From JAGXRK01 sp963714415 (lineage in GTDB: Bacteria; Bacteroidota; Ignavibacteria; Ignavibacteriales; Ignavibacteriaceae), in contig CAVQOL010000003.1 of assembly GCA_963714415.1 (NCBI GenBank), positions 62,001 to 126,000 on the forward strand: a DNA stretch of 64,000 nucleotides, written 5' to 3'. This document shows, one piece after another, positions 52,401-63,061 of the stretch (position 1 is the stretch's first letter; each line of letters opens with the position of its first letter). A program made the position numbers and the translations under genes. The notes beneath the pieces were generated by a model, which saw nothing but the letters and a program-made list of their open reading frames with translations, ran no database searches and was not told the DNA's origin.

Positions 52401-53109
52401 GTATCTATAACAGTTCCGTCAGCTAAGAATTTTTGTACATTTTGTCCACCACAATTCCAATAAAAGTCGGCATTTGCTAATGGACCTACTGAAGCACTGC
52501 CCAAACTTACTGTACCCAAACTTGGCAGAGCTACGATTGCTGCATTAAAAGTTGCACCATTGTCTGTAGTAGTGAATTTATAAAGCTCTTTGGTATTGCC
52601 AGAGGCAGCCCAAATTACAATTGAATTATCTGCAGTTGAACCTGTAACAGTAAATTTATCACCTAATCGGGCAGCAGCAACACCGGTATAATTAATTGCA
52701 ACAACTGGAGAGTCGGATTCAGACTATATTTGTATACTTTAAATGGGCTTGTACTAATATTGCGTCAGATAAATTACAGACAAAAATTACACCATTTGTA
52801 CGACACCTCTGCATCGTTAACAGGAAAGGTTCCGCCAGATATTCCATCGGTTCTTAAAGTTCCAACAGAATCACCGGTAACAGCGTCGTAAATGTAAACG
52901 AAGTTGCCTCCGTTTCTGCTTACAATATAGACTCTGTCGTTACCGCCAACAGAACCATATGCAAGTCCTCTTTCTGTATTAGCGCTAGGAGAAAACCAGG
53001 AAGTCAATGAACTGGTAGCAGCGGACTTCTCCCAGAGGGTTGTTACTTGCGAGTATCCTATACTCGCAGCAAATAATACGAGCACAATTGAGTAAAGGAA
53101 TTTTTTCAT
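49426..53109 (-). CDS. T9SS-secreted propeller/parallel-beta-helix protein, heavily frame-broken
   Basis: One gene of about 1200 residues read in six or more pieces. It starts MKKFLYSIVLVLFAASIGYSQ, continues with a propeller-like domain (GLAYGSVGGNDRVYIVSRNG; ADNSIVIWAASGNTKELYK), then a beta-helix start (IPQGANPQGFATLNDAV, VTLIVNTG) and ends with ELTSFIASVSGNNAILNWST, a domain typical of T9SS proteins, and the sorting domain (NYPNPFNPNTVIEY to KKMLLMK). Frame changes near 52795, 52745, 52723, 52205, 51865, 51800 and many between 51050 and 51620; here both extra and missing bases are needed. The 51.05-51.8 kb stretch is unreadable in any single frame. Pseudogene or poor consensus cannot be told apart. 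Confidence 0.7.
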
Positions 53110-53503
53110 ATATACCTCATAATATAATTTGATGAATGTTAATTAAGGAAGTTAGACTTCGAAATGATTTTAGACTCTCTTTAGTGCGGATTTTCATAAG
53201 GAATTCATCTCTGTTTAAGCTCACTAAACTTACGTAATTCTGAGAAATAAGTCCATAGTTTATAAACAATTTGATGTAAAATTCATATAGCAAAACACAA
53301 TGCTAAAAATTGGTATTTAGCAATCATTACACATTTTTTGTTATATTTTAGATTAATGCAGAATATTGATTTACTATAAACGATTTAATAGTTAAATTTT
53401 AATCAATTCTTTTTAATATTATAAAAAAGAGATGTAAAATCTGATTACCAACCATTATTGATCAGAATACTAATTATCAACAAGCAAGAAATACAAAATT
53501 TGA
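53110..53503. other. Divergent AT-rich intergenic region
   Basis: About 390 bases between the starts of two divergent genes. No open frame of note, no tRNA-like fold and no strong hairpin was seen. It should carry promoters for both flanking genes; I could not place boxes with confidence. Confidence 0.6.
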
Positions 53504-54121
53504 ATGAAAATTTTTAATTCCGATAAACCAAAGGATTTATCTCAGGATAAAATTACTCCTGACGAATATATAAGAATTACCGAAGAACGAAGAAAAGAAC
53601 TGATTACCCTGAAAGAAATTCTCAGAGGAATGCGTTTAGAAGTTGCGACTTTAATGGATCAAATTAAAACTCAATCGAATGAGCTAAACAAAGTAACAGA
53701 AGAAAAAGCTAAGGTTGAAAAAGATTTAGGCAAGCTAAGTGAGAATTATCAAGAACTGAAAAAAAGCTTCAATGAAAAACAGGATACAATTCTATTTCTG
53801 GATGAGACAATTTCTGAGATTAATAAAGAAATTAAGGAAGCTTCATCCCGCCCGGATAAATTAGAAACATTAAAGGAAGAATATAAAAATTTAGCTAAGC
53901 AAGTATCCGAAGAAAAATTAAAACTGTTCAAACTTAAATCTGAGAGACAACTGCTGCTGAAAAACACAGAAGTTAGTCCGATTCAAAAACCATTCAGGAT
54001 TCAAAAACCTGCTAAGTTAAAAAGATGTGCAGCCAAAACTTCTACAGGTAAGCGTTGTAAAAGGAATGCTCTTCCAGGCAAAGACTATTGTGCGGTACAC
54101 GTCAAACGAAAAGCAAAATAA
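53504..54121 (+). CDS. Coiled-coil protein with C-terminal Cys/His zinc-binding-like motif
   Basis: A 205-residue protein. Residues 30-150 are almost entirely heptad-patterned and charged (ITLKEILRGMRLEVATLMDQ, SEISEINKEIKEA region), so a long coiled coil. The last 35 residues are basic and read KRCAAKTSTGKRCKRNA, then GKDYCAVHVK, a C-x8-C-x10-C-x2-H pattern found in some DNA- or RNA-associated small motifs. No signal peptide, so cytoplasmic. Possibly nucleoid- or nucleic-acid-associated; function not established. Confidence 0.75.
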   Translation: MKIFNSDKPKDLSQDKITPDEYIRITEERRKELITLKEILRGMRLEVATLMDQIKTQSNELNKVTEEKAKVEKDLGKLSENYQELKKSFNEKQDTILFLDETISEINKEIKEASSRPDKLETLKEEYKNLAKQVSEEKLKLFKLKSERQLLLKNTEVSPIQKPFRIQKPAKLKRCAAKTSTGKRCKRNALPGKDYCAVHVKRKAK

Positions 54122-54139
54122 ATTAGTAATGTAACGCGG

Positions 54140-54153
54140 TCCGCCTAGGCGGA
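54140..54153. repeat. Perfect GC-rich palindrome TCCGCCTAGGCGGA
   Basis: A 14-base perfect palindrome just after the coiled-coil gene, preceded by ACGCGG. Sister of the palindrome at 7247. Confidence 0.6.
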
Positions 54154-54177
54154 TTATGCTTGTGGAATAAATTAACA

Positions 54178-54462
54178 TTATCTGAGGTTTTCAGTCATTG
54201 CGGGCATAGAAAAGTCTTCAAGTATTAACTTAAAGACTTTATATATAGCGGAGAGGGCGAGATTCCCAAAATCATTTCTTAGAATCCTTTGAAAATCCGT
54301 TAAATTCTTATATTGTAATGCTTTAAAATCAGTCAATCTTAGCACAAAATGGAACTGATTTTCCTGTAATTCCCTGTAAAAAATCAAACCGGGAATCAAT
54401 ATTAATGCAAACAGCCTTTCTGGAACCCAAGGGACTATAGGGTATATTTTATTTGTATTCAC
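54178..54462 (-). CDS. Hypothetical protein, 94 residues
   Basis: An open frame from GTG 54462 with MNTNKIYPIVPWVPERLFAL, one possible membrane segment and then LRLTDFKALQYKNLTDFQRIL. It fills an otherwise empty gap between genes on opposite strands. No recognised family. Codon use is not clearly different from neighbours; it could be a chance frame. Confidence 0.3.
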   Translation of the reverse strand: MNTNKIYPIVPWVPERLFALILIPGLIFYRELQENQFHFVLRLTDFKALQYKNLTDFQRILRNDFGNLALSAIYKVFKLILEDFSMPAMTENLR

Positions 54463-54580
54463 TTTATCAGTTGTAGAGAGTAATTTTTAGTGAGATGATC
54501 AAATCAATTTAAAAAAAGCAGATTCCATTTAGTCAAGAATTTCTATCAAAGATTTTAAATAATAATTAAAAAAGAAATCT

Positions 54581-56222
54581 CTATCTGATTAAGATCATCT
54601 TTTTTGTTTCTATATAATTATCTGCCATTAATTTATAAAAATATACTCCGCTTGTTAGTATCGTATGCGTCAAATTGAAACTTATATTGACCTGCCGGCT
54701 TGAAACCATCTACAAGTTTTGCTATTTCATTTCCAAGAATATCGAAAACTTTTAGAGTTACATTACTGCTTACAGGTAAATTAAAACTGATGACCGTTGA
54801 AGGATTAAAAGGATTAGGATAATTTTGATATAAAATGTATTCATCTGGAATTAAATTATTTCCTTCCTCAACAGTCGTAACCGGATCGTAAGATATTATT
54901 CTTATAGCATCAGCAACTATATAAGTACCAATAGTTCCTGCGTTCGATATTAAAATTTTCTGAGATGTATCTGGTGAAAATTGATAAGTTCCAATTAAGT
55001 TCCACATGGAGCCATTTTGAACCTGATCTACTCTTACTGTATCAATTCCGTTTTTATACTTTATAATAAATGGTGTATCTTCGCAGCGATTATATGATGA
55101 AACCCACCACCCATATAATTCGTACTGTGCATCTGCAGGTAACTGAGGATTAAATTCAGCATAAGAACTTCCGTCACCAATAGGGTTGAGCATAGCAGGA
55201 GTTGGAGGCCAATAACCTGAATTAGCAGAAGCAAACCATCCGCTTCCAATTAAACTTGCTTCCGGATCGCCCGTATCAATTATTTTTTCATATTGGGGAT
55301 CTGCAGGAAGTTTTAATGAATCTTTGTGAGTAACAGTTAATATTGTAGGAACTGCTCTTGATTCTGATGGATTATTTACAAGCTGATTCCCAACAGCCAT
55401 TTGAGTTGATCCGCCACCATCAAGATTCATTGCTTCAACGCAGCCAAGATCGATCATTATTTGAGCAAGTTCAGGTAAACCAACACCCTGACTTGCAACC
55501 TGTCTTCCATCGGCAACTATCATAATAACATGATTACTTGTTGTATAGCCAACAGCAGTTCTGGGATCTCGGTCGTCGTATCCGACACCTGAACCCCACA
55601 TAATTTCTTCATCATAAGTTACATGTACTTCTCCGTTTTTAACTAAAGTTGGGGCACCGCCAATTCCAATTAAAAGATTTTCATAAATCGTTCCCGCGGA
55701 TTTAAGTGGGGCAGGCAAGGGTGTAAGTTGATTATATGTATAAGGCATCGGTTCATCGAATCTGTAAATATCTGAAACATTGTTTCCGTAATGGTAAATC
55801 CATTCAACAGTGAATGTACGATTAAATTTCATTCCGAAAAAACTTCTTATAACAGGATATGTTTGACTGTTGCGTGTTACCGCTGCAATGTTTTGTGCTT
55901 TCACTTCATAAGGATAAACAACTGCCGAGTAAGAACTAGTACCTCCGAAAAATCCACCATTAATTCCTGCATAAGCCCCAACAAACGGAACAAAATTGTT
56001 AATTGTCATATTTGTTCCACTTATGTATGGATGAATAACAAGATCGGGATTATTCATATCAACATCAATGTAAAAGATTTTTAAGACAGGAGTAGCACGA
56101 TCTCCCTGAAAAACTTTTATTCCTGAAGGTAGAGTGTAGTTTGATGTTATCTCTGTCCAGGTAATTGATTGGGCAAAAGTGATTGTTGCAGTTAAAAAAA
56201 ATAGTAGAAATATTTTTTTCAT
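54581..56222 (-). CDS. T9SS-secreted phosphodiester glycosidase (NAGPA) family protein (one frame break)
   Basis: About 547 residues with a signal peptide (FFLTATITFAQS). The N-terminal domain has AGINGGFFGG, DDRDPRTAVGYT, IMIVADGRQ and AMNLDGGGSTQMAV, the signature of the N-acetylglucosamine-1-phosphodiester alpha-N-acetylglucosaminidase (NAGPA) family. Middle residues (EKIIDTGDPEASLIGSGWF to ADAIRIISYD) look like a carbohydrate-binding or xanthan-lyase C-terminal-like domain. The sorting domain follows (NYPNPFNPSTVISF); its last strand, SGVYFYKLMADNYIETKKM, is in the next frame after one extra base near 54650. It probably acts on surface or extracellular glycans. Confidence 0.85.
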
Positions 56223-56242
56223 AATTCACTCCTTAGTGCTTT

Positions 56243-56310
56243 GTCATTCCCAAGAAAGTGGGAATCCAACTAATTTATAAAATAGATTTCCGTCTACACG
56301 GGAATGACAT
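56243..56310. repeat. GTCATTCC palindromic intergenic repeat, copy 1
   Basis: GTCATTCCCAAGAAAGTGGG at one end and CACGGGAATGACAT at the other are inverted arms, with a spacer containing GGAATCCAACTAAT. It separates the NAGPA-family and GH94 genes. Confidence 0.8.
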
Positions 56311-56317
56311 TAAATTT

Positions 56318-58728
56318 TTATCCTAAAATTATTTTTACTTTTATTTCTTTTTCGGAAAAATCATCAGGATTAATAAAGTTAGATTTAGCTTTATTTCCAT
56401 TTACTTCAACTAATTTTATTCCTGAATTTTTTCCTTTGGGATTTTCAACTTTTAATTTAATAGTTTTACCTCTAAAATTCCTTTCAGCAGAAAATGATTT
56501 CCATTTTGATGGAATATGAGGATCAATCGTTATCCCATTTAATGATGTTTTAAAACCGCAGATATAATCAATTCCTATTCTTAGCATCCAAACAGCAGTT
56601 CCAGTTAACCAGCTATGGCTTGCCTGGTTTTCAGTTTCGTGATCAGGACTAGTTATATATTCTGCAAAAACGTAAGGCTCAACTTCGTATTTATCAATAT
56701 TTTTTGATGAATTTGCCGGGAGCATTTTAGAATAAGTTTCATAAGCAAAATCAACATCCCCATTTAATATAGAAGCAAGCACGAACCAGGCCGAAGCGTG
56801 ATTAAATACTGCACCGTTTTCTTTCTTACCGGGAACACAGCGGCTTATCAATCCGGTATTATCTTCAACTTCTGTATACGATGGGTAAACAATTTGCATT
56901 CCATAAGGAGTAGTTAAATATTTTTTCCCTGACTTCATTGCAGTCTTTGCTTTTTCTTTTGGAGCTAAACCAGAAATAACAGACCAGCTTTGTGCATTAA
57001 CAAAAATCCTACCCTGCTTATGTTTACTCGATCCAATTTCACTTCCATCATCTCTAAATGCCCGTAAGATACCATTTACCATCCCAGCATCTTTCGTCAA
57101 TAACTTTTCTAAGCTGATCATATTTTTTTCTCCATCTTTCAAGGGTGGTATGGTCTTGTTTGTACTCAAGTAGCTCAAAAGTTTTTTTAATTATGTAGCC
57201 AAGAAAAAAGGCTCCCCAAACTGTTTCACCTTTACCTTGTGGTCCTATATGATCGAGTGTATCATTCCAGTCGCCGGTCATAATTTTTGGTAAGCCACGC
57301 TCAGTGCATGCAGAGATAGCAAAATCAATTGCACGTTTCATATGATCATAAACTGTGGCTTCACCCTCATCATAAAATGTTACTACTTCATCAAGAATAG
57401 AAAAGTCTGCAGTTTCATTTAAGTACTCAACTATGCCAAATGGAATCCACAAGTGGAGTATCTGAGTGATTTGTTTTTTCACCCCATTCAGTAATTTTAA
57501 AATAATTGTGAAGCGTTGAACCGTCTTTAAATTGAAATCGTCAAAGCATTCAAGATTCTTTTTCGTACACGATCAGGTTTTGAAATAACCATTCCAAGTA
57601 TATCCTGAAATTGGTCACGCATTCCGGTTCCAAATAATAATCCTCCGTGATAGTATCCGGAATTGCGAGCCATATCAAATGTAACTGCTGCCTGGTACTG
57701 ATTCCAGACATTGAGCGATAAATTAAATTTCTGATCAGGAGAATTTACTTTAAAATTACTAAGATAGTCTGTCCAGCTATTTTTAATTTCATCAAGCTTT
57801 TTTATCTAATAGTCTTGATTTTTTTTAGTTCGTTTAATTTGATTGCATTAAAAGGATTTTTTTCTTCTTTTGGAACAACAGCCATTATAATTGCAAAATC
57901 AATTTCAGATTTTTTATCTAAAGTAATCTTTGATTGTAAAGCTGCAACAGGATCACCGGCAGTTATTTCGGTATTTGTCATTTTTCCGGTTTCAACAGAA
58001 ATTGGATTTGATTCAGATCTCCACTTGCCGATAAAATTATCAAGACTTCCATCAAATCCGCTTACCGGAAGAGAAGTTGTGAAAAGTAAATTGTATTTCC
58101 AGTCTATATTCGGTTGAGCGACTGTAACTTTTTTATTTAACACCCAGTAACGACGTGTACAAACGAGAGTTTCATTTTTCTTATCAAACTTAATATCTGT
58201 AAAATGTTTATCATTCGGTTGATTTATAATGTCATTAAGAGCATTTCCCATTAGTAATTCAGTGAAAGAATATATCTCCAGTTTTCTCTTTTTGCCAGAA
58301 AGGTTTGTGAGTTTTACTTTCCATATTTCACCATCAATATCATTTGGGACAAAGTAAGTAATCTCTCCGCGAATTTTATTTTTCTCAGTGATAATTTTAG
58401 TGTAGCCTTGTCCGTGTCTGCATTCATATTTATCGTATTTTTTTTCAATTGTTGGTGCCCAGCTCAAGGACCAGTACTTGCCTGACTCAGTATCTTTTAC
58501 AATCACGTATCTACCGGGACGATCCCAAGGAAGACAATTGTAGCGCATTCGTGTTAGCCTGTTATCGCGCGGAGTTTCAAGATAGCTGAATCCGCCGCCT
58601 GTATGAGATATTAGTCCGGCGTAATTTTCATTCCACATATAATTAAACCAGGGGCGTGGTGTGTGAGGATCAGTGATTACAAATTCTCTTCCGTCCTTTG
58701 AAAAGTATCCGTATTTATTTTTTAACAT
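56318..58728 (-). CDS. GH94-family glycoside phosphorylase (several frame breaks)
   Basis: About 800 residues without signal peptide, so cytoplasmic. The N-terminal domain reads YGYFSKDGREFVITDPHTP and SHTGGGFSYLETPRDNRLTR; the catalytic (alpha/alpha)6 part, read in changing frames, shows LNVWNQYQAAVTFD, GYYHGGLLFGTGMRDQFQD and the general-acid loop TGDWNDTLDHIG, then NAQSWSVISG and NQASHSWLTGTAVWM. GH94 enzymes phosphorolyse beta-glucosides or chitobiose to sugar 1-phosphate. Frame changes near 57798, 57535, 57440 and 57140, each one extra base. The start is two bases after the GH38-like stop, so they form an operon. Exact substrate is not predictable by eye. Confidence 0.85.
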
Positions 58729-58730
58729 TT

Positions 58731-61517
58731 TTAAATCCCAAAATCAATTTTATAAGTCCCTATTTTTTTCTTATCCAATGAAACAGGAAAGATATTGTCA
58801 TTAATTAAATCAATATCTTTAACATAAAGCTCTTCCAGTGTAACTTGTTCAACTTTGTTGATTTTATTGAATGTTTCAACTTTACCTTTAATGTCCTTTT
58901 CTGTTGGATTATAAATCCTTAACACAAAAGCATTTCCATCTTCAGATTTTTTAAGAGCACTAAAAACAAGCTCTTCAGGAGTAACTTTCATAAATGACAT
59001 TTCAGATCGGAAGTTTACCATTTGCTTTTCCGGTTTGAACAAGACTAAGTGGATTATTGAAGTTTAATGCTTCTTTGTAAACTTCTCCATTTTGCCAATC
59101 GCCCTTGTGTGGATATAGTGCCAAGTTATAAGTTGATTTGCCTAAGCATTGGCTTCCCTTTAAATGCGTATAATCCTGTTTTGAACTTGGAGCAATTATA
59201 TATTCAAATCCGCGAAACAGAGTAACAGCAAGTGTTTTTTTCTTGTCATTCAGAAGTTCATATTCTTTTAATCCATCAACTAAAATTGCTAATCCATTTT
59301 TCTCATCACTATACATCTGCAAAATGATGAAGTGGAAAATCGTACATCGGTTGTTCAATCCAGTCTTTTGTATCAGGTCTCTCAGCTGATCGTTTTACAA
59401 CATCAAACTGTCCTTCACCATAATGATATTTAGCATCGAGATTTGAGGGAAACATTATTCTTAAACGATGACTTTCAGCATTGTTATCAACTTCAATCTT
59501 TAAATCAACTCGTTTTGAGTTTTTATTCAGAGTAATAAACAAATCAACATCTGACTGCAGTAAGTTTTGGATTTTTCTTTTTCCGTTCAGAGAGATTTAT
59601 TGGTAGTTTTATTTTAGTGACTGATCTTAACTGTACTACTTAGTTTTCCATTCAGGATAAGTTTTATTTTGGGTTTGCTTTTAAGTGTTGTAATAAACGG
59701 TTTTGTTGGAATATTTACCCAAGCATGGCCAGCTTCGCCCTCATCATAAAAATAGCCAAGTCCTTTAAATTCTTTTTTATTTACCTTATCAAAAAGATCA
59801 AATGTTCCATTTGCATTTATTTTTATTTTCAGAAAATCATTTTCAATTATATTCTTTTTTGCTAAATCATTTTTTAACTTTTGACTTTTGATTTTTGACT
59901 TCTCATTGGCTTCAACCAAAAAGATTTATACCCAAACTCCGGAATATTTTTCAATTCAACAAAGCAATGATAGCGCATCATTTCAAAGTACATTGGTCGG
60001 TCGATTAGTTGTTCAAGTACCGGTTGATGTGGTTCTACCTTAATAATTTGTTTTTCAATTTCATTACCATCTAAATTATGAATTGTAAAATCACCTTTAT
60101 CAAATTCTTTTGGAATATCAATGAAACATTCAACAACTTCATTCCTTAAGTAATTGTTTGGATTGAAAGCAACTAAGAATAGATTTTCATCACTTGTTTT
60201 AGGAAGATTAAGATTTCTAATAATGTGCTTAACTGATCTTTCAAAAACTCCTTTTGAAATTTCTATTGCTTGTTTATATCGATTCATCATATCATCGTGA
60301 ATCTGATCAAGACTACAACCACCAATAGAATCGTGTGAAGAGTTTTGAATAATCAAATCCCATGCTTTTTCAAGATAGGTATTATTGGTATCTCTACCAG
60401 TTAATGCAGAAAATACATTAAACGGTTCTGCATAAAACTGAACCCATTTTTCTGCCTCAAAATTCTTTTGTTTAAGATACATTCTTGCTGAAGTAGTGTA
60501 TCCATACATATTTCCGCTTCGTTTGTCATACTGGGAACTTCGTCTTTCACCATAAACTTTTTTAAGTGATTTAATATCAACACTTTCTAAAACCGCTTTA
60601 GCATAATCTTCTAATGTTGAGTGAACCACATTTATATTAGGAAAAATCTTTTTAATATCTTTAATAATTTTTACTGTCTTGATATTTGGCCCGCTCGAAT
60701 CGTGTCCTTCCATCCAGATTATATGCGGAGTTGTAAAATCATCAACCTGATCATTAATAATTGCTTCAACCTGGTTTTTAATATTTTCAGGGTAGTATCC
60801 ATCAACAGGATCAACAATAAAATAATCGTCTTGTACTAATTGATTATCTGAAAAATGAAATGGAACGCCACCTTTAGACCATTTGTATTCTACATCAGAT
60901 GGAAATTCATTATGAATGACAGGACGATATATATAAAAGTAAAAATTATATCTCGGCATTGTTGAAAAGCGTGATGAAACAGCTTCAGTCCCATCGGCTC
61001 CGACCCATAAAAATTCTGCTTTTGGGGAATCGAGAGAATTTACTCCGCGGTAGAACATTATCAGTTCAATGCCGAACTCTTTATAGATTTGCGGAAGCTG
61101 AGAAATCTGTCCCCAAGAAAAAGGGGAGTAACCGATTTTAGAAACGCGTCCATATTTTTTACTGGTTTTATGTCCAAGTAAAAGATTTCTAATTAAGTTT
61201 TCTCCACCAACCTGAAACTGCTCAGGGAGAACATACCAGGGACCAATGAATAATCTTTTTTGTTTAACTAATTCTTTTATTTGATTTTCTTTTTGAGGAC
61301 GGACTTCAAGATAATCTTCTATAACAATTGATTGACTATCAAGATGAAATGCTTTGTACTTTGGTTCTTTCTCCAAAATATCAAGAACACTGTCAATCAT
61401 ATCAACCAGCATTTGTCTGTTGCGTTGAAATGGATAACGCCACTCACGATCCCAGTGGGTGTTTGAAATTACATGGAAGACTTTGTCTGTATATTTTTTC
61501 ATTTTTGGTTTTGTCAT
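58731..61517 (-). CDS. GH38-like alpha-mannosidase family protein with altered active site (several frame breaks)
   Basis: About 920 residues, no signal peptide. The N-terminal catalytic domain has the metal motif NTHWDREWRYPF, LDSQSIVIEDYLE, GPWYVLPEQFQVGGENLIRN and, further on, SHDSIGGCSLDQIHDDM, all GH38 features. But the loop that normally carries the nucleophile (PDSFGH) reads SPFSWGQ, and the region of the later metal His reads GHDSSGP. The helical middle and beta-sandwich end (VSEEQ-free; GRVDLKIEVDNNAESHRLRI region) follow. A heptamer array at 59872-59906 breaks the frame; other changes near 59630, 59560, 59330 and 59040 look like one extra base each. It may be a non-canonical mannosidase or a catalytically reduced relative. 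Confidence 0.8.
59872..59906 (-). repeat. Heptamer array inside the GH38-like gene
   Basis: On the plus strand TTTTAAC, TTTTGAC, TTTTGAT, TTTTGAC and a degenerate TTCTCAT form five consecutive 7-base units, 35 bases in all. The upstream frame stops inside the array (SQKSKVKS then stop) and the family similarity resumes in another frame (NDLAKKNIIENDFLKI). A 35-base insert shifts the frame by two, which is the shift seen. Confidence 0.7.
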
Positions 61518-61626
61518 CCCCGCAAAGGGGAAATCTTATAATTATTATTTATAATGTCATTCTGAACCTCGATGAAATTGAGGTGAAGAATCTATTAAAG
61601 ACTCTTCACTTCGTTCAGAGTGACAA
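61513..61626. repeat. GTCAT-type palindromic intergenic repeat, copies 2a and 2b
   Basis: Two modules: a short one, GTCATCCCCGCAAAGGGG at 61514, and a long one at 61555-61625 with arms GTCATTCTGAACCTCGAT and CTTCGTTCAGAGTGAC and inner GAAGAATCT/AGACTCTTC pairing. The gap between the HAD and GH38-like genes consists almost only of this repeat. Confidence 0.85.
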
Positions 61627-61708
61627 ATCAATTAAAAGAAACAAACTTCTTAACCACAGAAAGCTGACTATCACTTTTACTATTGAATAAACAAATTGTG
61701 TTTCAGTA

Positions 61709-63049
61709 TTACTTCGGTAATCCACCTTTGCATATATATGCTGCAGCCTTCAGGTTATGACCGCTTGTTTCAGCAAAAGGAACCGCGATTGATAATCCAA
61801 TTCCAGCTGCCCGAATTGAAATCGTTCCGCTTTCACTGTCTTCAAATCCAACAACTTGATCAAACTTTTCTTTTGGGATATTCAGTTTATGCAACGCAAT
61901 ACTGTATAAATCACGATGAGGTTTTAATCTTATTTCATTTGAATCACTCGCAGAAATAACAGCGTCATAATAATTTTTATAATCAGAAAAATTATTTATT
62001 AAAAATTCCGATTTAAAAATATCTGCACCTAATTTATCTAAAGTCGATTTAATAATCTTAAAGACTTCGCGAAGTACAATATCAGCTTCATAAAAAATAG
62101 AAGATGTTACAACAGCAACCTTTAAAGGACTTTCATTAAAATATTTACAAAGTTTAACAAATGAAATTTTTGCTTTTGGAATATTTTTTTCTGGAAATTT
62201 CTTACCCGACTTTATTTCGTATGACACAAGTAGTTGATTAAAAAATATCTCTTCATTGGAAGTTATCATTCCTTTAACCAGGGGAAGTAGTATTTCAATT
62301 CCGGGCATTGCTTCAATTAAATGCTTATCAGGATTACCGAAAAGTTCTTCAGCAATAAATTTACCTTCGCCCAAACGAATTCTTTCCAATATCTGATGAT
62401 AGCGTTGATAGTAAACATCAATACCTATTTTAACCAATGAGTTAAAATCAAGCTTCTTGAAATTTGAATTATATTTTTCAAATAAATATTCTCGAAGCTG
62501 CTCCTCATCTTCCTCATCCGGTAATGTTGCTGAATTGATGTGTCGTAAATTTTCATCTAAAAGTATTTCAAAGCAATTTAAGTCTCTAAGGTTTTGGATA
62601 ACTTCCTGTTTTCTTTTTTCATCCTTGCCAAAAATGATCGTCCAAATTGCAGAATAAAGAAAAGATTTTATCACCTGATCATCTTTGAAAGTTTTTTGAT
62701 ATTTTTTTATTAAATACTCAACATGTTTGGTTGTACTGTTTCCAATTATATTAGGATAATCCTTACTTTCATTCAATCCTTCCCATTGATCTAAAGTCAT
62801 TTTACCGGAAAGCTTTCTAACCATAAATTCAAGTGAATGGATACAAAGTGCTTCAGTTGTTGTTGTAGTACCATCCATATCCATTACTGCAGCAACAAGT
62901 GCTTTAACAGGGTTTTTAATTTTAGGTGCAAGCGGATATAGCTCATATTCAGGATGGATGAACTCAGGATTTTTTACAACAGCAAATTCATCGCCAAGTT
63001 TTGAGATTAGCTGCTTTGCTTCTTTCTTATTTGCAAATTTCTTTTTCAT
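61709..63049 (-). CDS. Large HAD-superfamily phosphatase/phosphomutase
   Basis: About 446 residues, start ATG 63049 (or 63058). The HAD core is complete: motif I MDMDGTTTTTE with nucleophile and acid Asp, motif II VVTSSIF, motif III KPHRDLYSIALHKL and motif IV GFEDSESG, most like beta-phosphoglucomutase/PhnX-type HADs. These normally have about 220 residues; here some 200 residues of helical sequence are inserted between motif I and motif II (SKDYPNIIGNSTTKHVEYLI to EEIFFNQLLVSYEIKSG). Cytoplasmic. Next to GH94, GH38-like and phosphohexomutase genes, so it may process sugar phosphates. Frame intact. Confidence 0.8.
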   Translation of the reverse strand: MKKKFANKKEAKQLISKLGDEFAVVKNPEFIHPEYELYPLAPKIKNPVKALVAAVMDMDGTTTTTEALCIHSLEFMVRKLSGKMTLDQWEGLNESKDYPNIIGNSTTKHVEYLIKKYQKTFKDDQVIKSFLYSAIWTIIFGKDEKRKQEVIQNLRDLNCFEILLDENLRHINSATLPDEEDEEQLREYLFEKYNSNFKKLDFNSLVKIGIDVYYQRYHQILERIRLGEGKFIAEELFGNPDKHLIEAMPGIEILLPLVKGMITSNEEIFFNQLLVSYEIKSGKKFPEKNIPKAKISFVKLCKYFNESPLKVAVVTSSIFYEADIVLREVFKIIKSTLDKLGADIFKSEFLINNFSDYKNYYDAVISASDSNEIRLKPHRDLYSIALHKLNIPKEKFDQVVGFEDSESGTISIRAAGIGLSIAVPFAETSGHNLKAAAYICKGGLPK

Positions 63050-63061
63050 AATAATCATTCA

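Noticed and set aside
59872..59906. Insertion sequence remnant in the GH38-like gene
   Set aside because: No transposase, no terminal inverted repeats or target duplication; a simple heptamer run explains it.
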